A stretch of 64,000 nucleotides of DNA, taken from positions 19,600 to 83,599 of the forward strand of contig JAISUO010000024.1 in assembly GCA_031272035.1 (NCBI GenBank), written 5' to 3'. The position numbers and the translations under genes were made by a program. The notes under the pieces were generated by a model, which saw only the letters and a list, made by a program, of their open reading frames with translations, did not search any database and had not been told where the DNA came from. Shown here piece after piece: positions 59,751 through 64,000 of this stretch. The stretch is from Synergistaceae bacterium (GTDB lineage Bacteria > Synergistota > Synergistia > Synergistales > Aminobacteriaceae). Each line of letters begins with the position of its first letter. Within the stretch, counting starts at the first letter, position 1.

Positions 59751-61602
59751 GCGACTTTTTTTCGCCGACAGTTCCCCGCGGCCCGAGCAATGTTTCGATC
59801 AGGTCCTCTCTTCCCGCCTCAATCAGGGCCTGACGGACGAGGGTCCGGTTTTTCGGCATACGATGCTGGAGGAGCGCCCTCTGCATGTTCCGCTCCCGGG
59901 AGGTTCGGGCCGCCTTCACCGGCTTGCCCGTGAAGGGATCCAGCTCCGTGTAATACATGCAGGCGGCCAGGCTTCCAGGGGTGGGGATGAAGTCCTGGGC
60001 CTGCTCCGGGCAAAAATCGAGTTCGGCGGCAAATTGAGCCAGATCGATGGCTTCCTTCAGACCCGATCCGGGGTGAGACGTCATAAAATAGGGCACGAGG
60101 TACTGCTTCCGGCCCAACCGTTCATTGATGGTCCGGAACAATTCCATAAACCGGCGGTACTGTTCGATCCCTCCCTTGCGCATGACCCGCAGAACAGCGG
60201 GGGAAGCGTGTTCGGGAGCGACTTTAAGCTGTCCGCTGACGTGATGCCGGCAGAGCTCCGTCAAAAATTTTTCCCCGTTCTTCCGGTCGGCCAGGAGGTA
60301 ATCATACCGCAGTCCCGACCGCACAAACACCTTTTTGACGCCTTTGACGCTTCGGGCTTTCTCCAGCAGAGCCAGATAATCCTCGTGGGAGACGTCCAGA
60401 TGACCGCAGGGTTCGGGAAACAGACATTCCCGATGTCTGCAGGTCCCCCGAAGAAGCTGCTCCCCGCAGGAGGGATGCCGAAAGTTCGCCGTCGGGCCTC
60501 CAATATCGTGAATGTATCCCTTAAAGTCCTTCATGCGGCTCAGCGCCTCCACCTCCCGAAGAATCGACCCGTGGCTTCGGGCCTGGACGATCCTCCCCTG
60601 ATGGGCGTGAATGGCGCAAAAAGCGCAGCTTCCAAAACAGCCTCGATGGCTCGTGACGCTGAATTTCACCTCCGCAAGGGCCGGAACGCCTCCCAAAGCT
60701 TCGTAAGCCGGGTGCGCCTCTCTTTGATAGGGAAGATCGTAAATTTCATCCATCTGCTCCTCCGTCAGAGGAAGGGCCGGAGGGAGCTGCACCAGGCATC
60801 GGGCGTCGTATCGCTGAACCAGAGTTTTGCCGCGAATGGGATCCTGTTCCTGCGAGGTCAGTCGAAAGGCCTCCGCGAAAGCTCTTTTGTCGGCCCTCAC
60901 CTGTTCCCAGGAGGGAAGCTCCAGAAAAGGGAGTGAAAGTTCCTCCTCCTCCGCAATATAACAGGTTCCTCGCACTTCCCTCAGAGCGCCGACGGGGAAA
61001 CCTTCCGCCAGAGCGGCGGCGATCTCAAGAATTGGACGCTCCCCCATTCCATACACCAGCAGGTCGGCCTGGCTGTCAACGAGAATCGAGCGCCGCAGGG
61101 CATCGGACCAGTAGTCATAATGCGCAAAACGGCGGAGACCGGCCTCAATTCCTCCGATAATCAGAGGAATATTCCCCCATATTTCACGGATTTTCTGACA
61201 GTAGACAATAGTGGCCCGGTCGGGGCGCAATCCACTTCTGCCCCCCGGAGAGTAGGCGTCGGAACTGCGGGTCTTTTTCCCAGCGGTCAGTTTGTTCAGC
61301 ATCGAGTCCAGATTTCCCGCTCCCACAAGAACGCCCAGCCTCGGACGCCCCAGAGTCGTAAAGGCCCCGGAGACGCGCCAGTCGGGCTGAGAGACGATAC
61401 CCACCCGATACCCTCGGGATTCCAGCAGACGACCAATGATCGCCATCGCGAAACTCGGATGATCGACGTAGGCGTCGCCGGTTACAAACACAAAATCCGG
61501 CTCGCTCCATCCACGCGCCTTCATATCTTCGCGGCAGACGGGTAAAAAGGCGTTCTCCTGCGTTTTTTGCCCGTCACGATCACAGCGATTTTCCATTCCC
61601 AC
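59644..61602 (-). CDS. YgiQ-family radical SAM protein
   Basis: 652 residues. B12/UPF0313-type N-terminal domain (DFVFVTGDAYVDHPSFAMAIIGRLLESRGYRVG, split as VTGDAYVDHPSFAM), radical SAM cluster C322-x3-C326-x2-C329 (CFGSCAFC), YIHDIGGPTANF, GQLKVAPEHAS and FMTSHPGSG, all standard for YgiQ. No enzymatic reaction is established for the family. GTG 61602 or ATG 61596 could start it. The last ~36 residues are very basic (Arg/Ser/Gly) and are encoded inside the antisense of the eamA gene, so they look like a late extension. Confidence 0.93.
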   Translation of the reverse strand: MGMENRCDRDGQKTQENAFLPVCREDMKARGWSEPDFVFVTGDAYVDHPSFAMAIIGRLLESRGYRVGIVSQPDWRVSGAFTTLGRPRLGVLVGAGNLDSMLNKLTAGKKTRSSDAYSPGGRSGLRPDRATIVYCQKIREIWGNIPLIIGGIEAGLRRFAHYDYWSDALRRSILVDSQADLLVYGMGERPILEIAAALAEGFPVGALREVRGTCYIAEEEELSLPFLELPSWEQVRADKRAFAEAFRLTSQEQDPIRGKTLVQRYDARCLVQLPPALPLTEEQMDEIYDLPYQREAHPAYEALGGVPALAEVKFSVTSHRGCFGSCAFCAIHAHQGRIVQARSHGSILREVEALSRMKDFKGYIHDIGGPTANFRHPSCGEQLLRGTCRHRECLFPEPCGHLDVSHEDYLALLEKARSVKGVKKVFVRSGLRYDYLLADRKNGEKFLTELCRHHVSGQLKVAPEHASPAVLRVMRKGGIEQYRRFMELFRTINERLGRKQYLVPYFMTSHPGSGLKEAIDLAQFAAELDFCPEQAQDFIPTPGSLAACMYYTELDPFTGKPVKAARTSRERNMQRALLQHRMPKNRTLVRQALIEAGREDLIETLLGPRGTVGEKKSLIAGGGRRSFSGKRGPAPREGRSRRSGRSRPPSEK

Positions 61603-61620
61603 AATTCTCCATCAATCAAT

Positions 61621-61655
61621 AAATATCATCAATAAATATCAATGATTAAATATCA
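61621..61655. repeat. AT-rich 13-14 bp tandem repeat upstream of ygiQ
   Basis: AAATATCA occurs at 61621-61628, 61634-61641 and 61648-61655, at 13 and 14 bp steps, within nearly pure A/T/C DNA between ygiQ and the tRNA terminator. Confidence 0.7.
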
Positions 61656-61664
61656 ATAATAATA

Positions 61665-61697
61665 GAAGGCTCGAAGGAGAATCTCCCCCGGGCCTTC
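61665..61697 (-). terminator. Probable terminator of the tRNA-Pro gene
   Basis: GAAGGC (61665-61670) and GCCTTC (61692-61697) frame an inner GGAGA/TCTCC pair; on minus a TATTATTATT tail follows. It is 15 bp past the tRNA 3' end. Confidence 0.6.
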
Positions 61698-61711
61698 CCG
61701 CAATTTCCTCA

Positions 61712-61789
<78 letters not shown>

Positions 61790-61802
61790 ACAAACGAAAG
61801 GC

Positions 61803-61831
61803 ATTCTAGCATTTATACGCGCCGCCGTCAA
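61803..61831 (-). promoter_or_regulatory. Promoter of tRNA-Pro
   Basis: On minus, TTGACG (61831-61826), 17-bp spacer, TAGAAT (61808-61803). Transcription would start about 7 bp before the mature tRNA 5' end. Confidence 0.78.
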
Positions 61832-61866
61832 ATCGCTCCCTGCGTCGGCTCGCCCTTACGCATCCT

Positions 61867-62904
61867 TCATTTTGCCTGTTTTTGGGTGAGCTGCCAGGCC
61901 ACGTCCACGATCATATCCTCCTGACCGCCGATCATGTGTCTGCGTCCCAGCTCCACCATGATGTCCCGCGGCTCCAGTTTGAACTTTTCGGCGGCGCTGT
62001 AAATGTGGAGCAGGAAACTCGAATAGACCCCCGCGTAACCCAGCATCAGCGACCCGGCGTCCACGACCTGAGGGCGCTGCATAACCGACGGCATCACCTG
62101 CTGCGCCAGATCCATCAGCCCGTAAAAGTCCAGCCCCGTCTCGCAGCCCATGCGCTGAAGCACCCCGGCCAGGACTTCGAGCTGCGTATTGCCCGCGCCC
62201 GCGCCAAGGCCGCACAGGGTGGCATCCACGTACTCCGCTCCCGACTCCAGGGCGGCCAGGGCGTTGGCCACCGCAAGGCTGAGGTTGTTGTGGGCGTGAA
62301 AGCCCACCGGAATTTTCACGGCGTTCCTCACGGCATCGATACGCGCTCTCACGTCGTCGGGAAGCAGGTACCCCGCGGAGTCCGCGATGTTGATGTAATC
62401 CGAGCCGTAACTTTCCATCTTCTGCGCTTCCAGGGCGATGGCCTCCGGAGGGGACATGTGGGACATCATCAGAAACCCAACCACAAACATGCCCATCTTC
62501 TTCGCGGCAATGATATGCTCCGCGGAGACGTCCGCCTCCGTAATGTGCGTCGCCACGCGAACGGCCTTCGCTCCGCAGTCGCAGGCGCGCTTCAGGTTTT
62601 CGATGGTTCCGATGCCCGGCAGCAGAAGAACGGTCAGAAGCGCCTTTTTCACCACGGAAGCCGCGGTTTCGAGGAGCTCAAACTCATCGACCTTCGAGAA
62701 GCCGTAGGTGTAACTCGCCCCGCCCAGGCCGTCTCCGTGGGAAAGCTCAATGAAGGGGACTCCGCAGCGGTCCAGCCCTCCGGCGATGGCCGTCACCTGC
62801 TCCTTCGTGAAACTGTGTTTTACGGCGTGGCTTCCATCCCGCAGGGTAGTATCGACTACGTAAATCTTTCGTCCCTTCAGAGGGACCTTTGTCCCGTCGC
62901 TCAT
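61867..62904 (-). CDS. dmpG: 4-hydroxy-2-oxovalerate aldolase
   Basis: Cleaves 4-hydroxy-2-oxovalerate to pyruvate and acetaldehyde, and passes acetaldehyde to its partner through a tunnel. 345 residues. DmpG/HMG-CoA-lyase-like barrel: [17 protein letters not shown] (catalytic Arg, metal Asp, His), [39 protein letters not shown] (metal His-x-His), and [19 protein letters not shown]. The C-terminal communication domain is present. Start overlaps the dehydrogenase stop (ATGA). Confidence 0.96.
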   Translation of the reverse strand: MSDGTKVPLKGRKIYVVDTTLRDGSHAVKHSFTKEQVTAIAGGLDRCGVPFIELSHGDGLGGASYTYGFSKVDEFELLETAASVVKKALLTVLLLPGIGTIENLKRACDCGAKAVRVATHITEADVSAEHIIAAKKMGMFVVGFLMMSHMSPPEAIALEAQKMESYGSDYINIADSAGYLLPDDVRARIDAVRNAVKIPVGFHAHNNLSLAVANALAALESGAEYVDATLCGLGAGAGNTQLEVLAGVLQRMGCETGLDFYGLMDLAQQVMPSVMQRPQVVDAGSLMLGYAGVYSSFLLHIYSAAEKFKLEPRDIMVELGRRHMIGGQEDMIVDVAWQLTQKQAK

Positions 62905-63782
62905 CGGGAGCCCTCCTTTCCCAGCATTTTCGCGGCGATCTTTTCAGCCGTCGCCACGGCCGCCGAATTGATGATGTCCAGATTGCCGGAATAAGGAGGA
63001 AGGAAGTCTCCCTGCCCCTGCACCTCCACGATCGTCGTGACCTTATCCCCGTCGATCAGGGGCGGAACGCGAAGCCTGTAGCCGGGTACGTACTTCTGAA
63101 TCTCCGCCACGATCCGGTCGATGGACTCCGTTATTTTTTCGGCGGGCACGTTTTTGTCCCTGGTCCGAACGATGATCGTGTTGGTCATCATCAGAGGCGG
63201 CTCCGCGGGGTTCAGCACAATGATCGCCTTGCCCTTTTCCGCGCCTCCCACCTTTTCGATGGCGGAGGCCGTCGTCTCCGTGAACTCGTCGATGTTCGCC
63301 CGGGTTCCGGGGCCGGCGCTTTTAGACGAGATACAGGCGACAATTTCCGCGTAAACCGCCCCAGCTGCGCGTTCTACCGCGTGAACGACCGGAATCGTCG
63401 CCTGTCCGCCGCAGGTCACCATGTTCACATTCGGCACGTCGAACAGCCTGTCCAGGTTCACGCAGGGAACACAATAGGGGCCGACGGCGGCAGGAGTCAG
63501 GTCAATGGCGATCTGTCCCGCCTCTTTGAGAATCGGCGCGTTTTTTTGATGCGCCGCGGCGCTGGTGGCCTCGAACACGATTTTGACGTCTTTTTCCCTG
63601 GCCACCGCCTGCGCGCCTTCGATCGACGTTTTGACTCCCAGGGAGGCCGCCCGGCGGATCCCCTCCGACTCCATGATCCCCGCCATCATTCCCATTTCGA
63701 GATATTGACTGCGCAAAACCTTATACATCAGATCGGTTCCGATGTTCCCCGGCCCGATAATCGCCACTTTGATCCTGTCCAA
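62901..63782 (-). CDS. dmpF: Acetaldehyde dehydrogenase (acylating)
   Basis: NAD- and CoA-dependent conversion of acetaldehyde to acetyl-CoA. 293 residues. Rossmann start [18 protein letters not shown], catalytic Cys in [20 protein letters not shown], then [21 protein letters not shown] and NTIIVRTRD. The Cys and surrounding block are intact. Forms the bifunctional complex with DmpG. Confidence 0.96.
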   Translation of the reverse strand: MDRIKVAIIGPGNIGTDLMYKVLRSQYLEMGMMAGIMESEGIRRAASLGVKTSIEGAQAVAREKDVKIVFEATSAAAHQKNAPILKEAGQIAIDLTPAAVGPYCVPCVNLDRLFDVPNVNMVTCGGQATIPVVHAVERAAGAVYAEIVACISSKSAGPGTRANIDEFTETTASAIEKVGGAEKGKAIIVLNPAEPPLMMTNTIIVRTRDKNVPAEKITESIDRIVAEIQKYVPGYRLRVPPLIDGDKVTTIVEVQGQGDFLPPYSGNLDIINSAAVATAEKIAAKMLGKEGSR

Positions 63783-63814
63783 AATTTCTCGCCTCCTCCG
63801 CTGTGACGTTTCCG

Positions 63815-64000
63815 CTACATTTCCCGGATCAGCTTGCCAGGGTTCATGATCTCCAGAGGATCGAACGCCAGCTTGATCGCCCGGTGTATTCCCGCTTCCT
63901 CGGGGGTCTTGGACGCCAGCAGCGCGGGCAGCTTCAGATATCCCACTCCGTGCTCTCCGCTGCCCATCCCTCCCAGTTTCACCGTCTCCGCTATCAAATC
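63815..64000 (-). CDS. FAD-linked oxidase, GlcD type (C-terminal end only)
   Basis: The last 61 codons of a gene that enters from the right edge. [16 protein letters not shown] (conserved EHGVG of the FAD-oxidase C domain) and [16 protein letters not shown] are the family C-terminus, as in glycolate and D-lactate dehydrogenases. 32 bp separate it from dmpF, so the three genes are probably one operon. Substrate cannot be judged from the fragment. Confidence 0.85.
   Translation of the reverse strand, partial: DLIAETVKLGGMGSGEHGVGYLKLPALLASKTPEEAGIHRAIKLAFDPLEIMNPGKLIREM

Overview
The window looks like a chromosomal segment from a Gram-negative anaerobe of the phylum Synergistota. Two paralogous outer-membrane proteins carry an N-terminal SLH (peptidoglycan-binding) domain, a coiled coil and a beta-barrel ending in Phe. 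One large secreted protein ends in a Synergist-CTERM-like tail. The metabolism is that of an amino-acid fermenter: a four-subunit 2-oxoacid:ferredoxin oxidoreductase, glutamate dehydrogenase, an M20 peptidase and GTP-dependent PEP carboxykinase. The phylum call is inferred from protein families; species cannot be read from the window.

Layout. 0-3.1 kb: start of a division/cell-wall cluster on the minus strand (mraZ-rsmH-ftsL-ftsI, ftsI running off the left edge), with a structured mraZ leader. 3.1-9 kb: rnpB (RNase P RNA), rny-ymdB on plus, then dut and pnp on minus. 9.1-12.4 kb: a plus-strand run of a zinc-ribbon/HTH protein, a small exported protein and an FAD oxidoreductase with a C-terminal SLH-like region. 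12.4-16.5 kb: a small membrane-anchored protein with a phage-Mu-gpF-like C-terminus and the two SLH porins. 16.9-19.8 kb: pckG and a WG-repeat protein. 19.8-25.9 kb: a complete CIRCE/HrcA-controlled heat-shock operon (hrcA-grpE-dnaK-dnaJ-cbpA-like). 26-29.3 kb: folP-folK, a 53-residue zinc ribbon and a tail-anchored protein of unknown function.

29.3-34.1 kb is the most accessory-looking part. It holds the large sorted surface protein, a heptad-repeat membrane protein, and an Rpn-family (PD-(D/E)XK) nuclease gene followed by a separate gene that duplicates only its C-terminal tail, plus a further relic. 34.1-38.8 kb: 2-keto-4-pentenoate hydratase, a Na+-decarboxylase beta subunit, an iron alcohol dehydrogenase and a MATE exporter. 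38.8-46.8 kb: DEDDh exonuclease, CorC-like membrane protein, YhaM-like nuclease, RluA-type pseudouridine synthase, rpmB, xseB, glutamate dehydrogenase and M20 peptidase. 46.8-53.3 kb: one protein quality-control operon, tig-clpP-clpX-lon-engB. 53.3-64 kb: korDABC-type oxidoreductase, a DUF4365-like protein with HD-GYP phosphodiesterase, EamA transporter, YgiQ radical-SAM protein, tRNA-Pro(CGG), and 4-hydroxy-2-oxovalerate aldolase with acetaldehyde dehydrogenase and the end of a GlcD-type oxidase.

Together, the hydratase at 34 kb and the aldolase/dehydrogenase pair at 62-64 kb would make a complete lower meta-cleavage route to pyruvate and acetyl-CoA, although no ring-cleavage gene is present. 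The two proteostasis operons show different control: the chaperone operon has CIRCE, while the tig-clp-lon operon has an extended -10 promoter and no CIRCE. A recurring oddity is short tandem duplications (6-16 bp) in gene-flanking DNA. The strongest candidate for a new system is the Rpn nuclease with its separate C-terminal copy at 32.6-33.9 kb.
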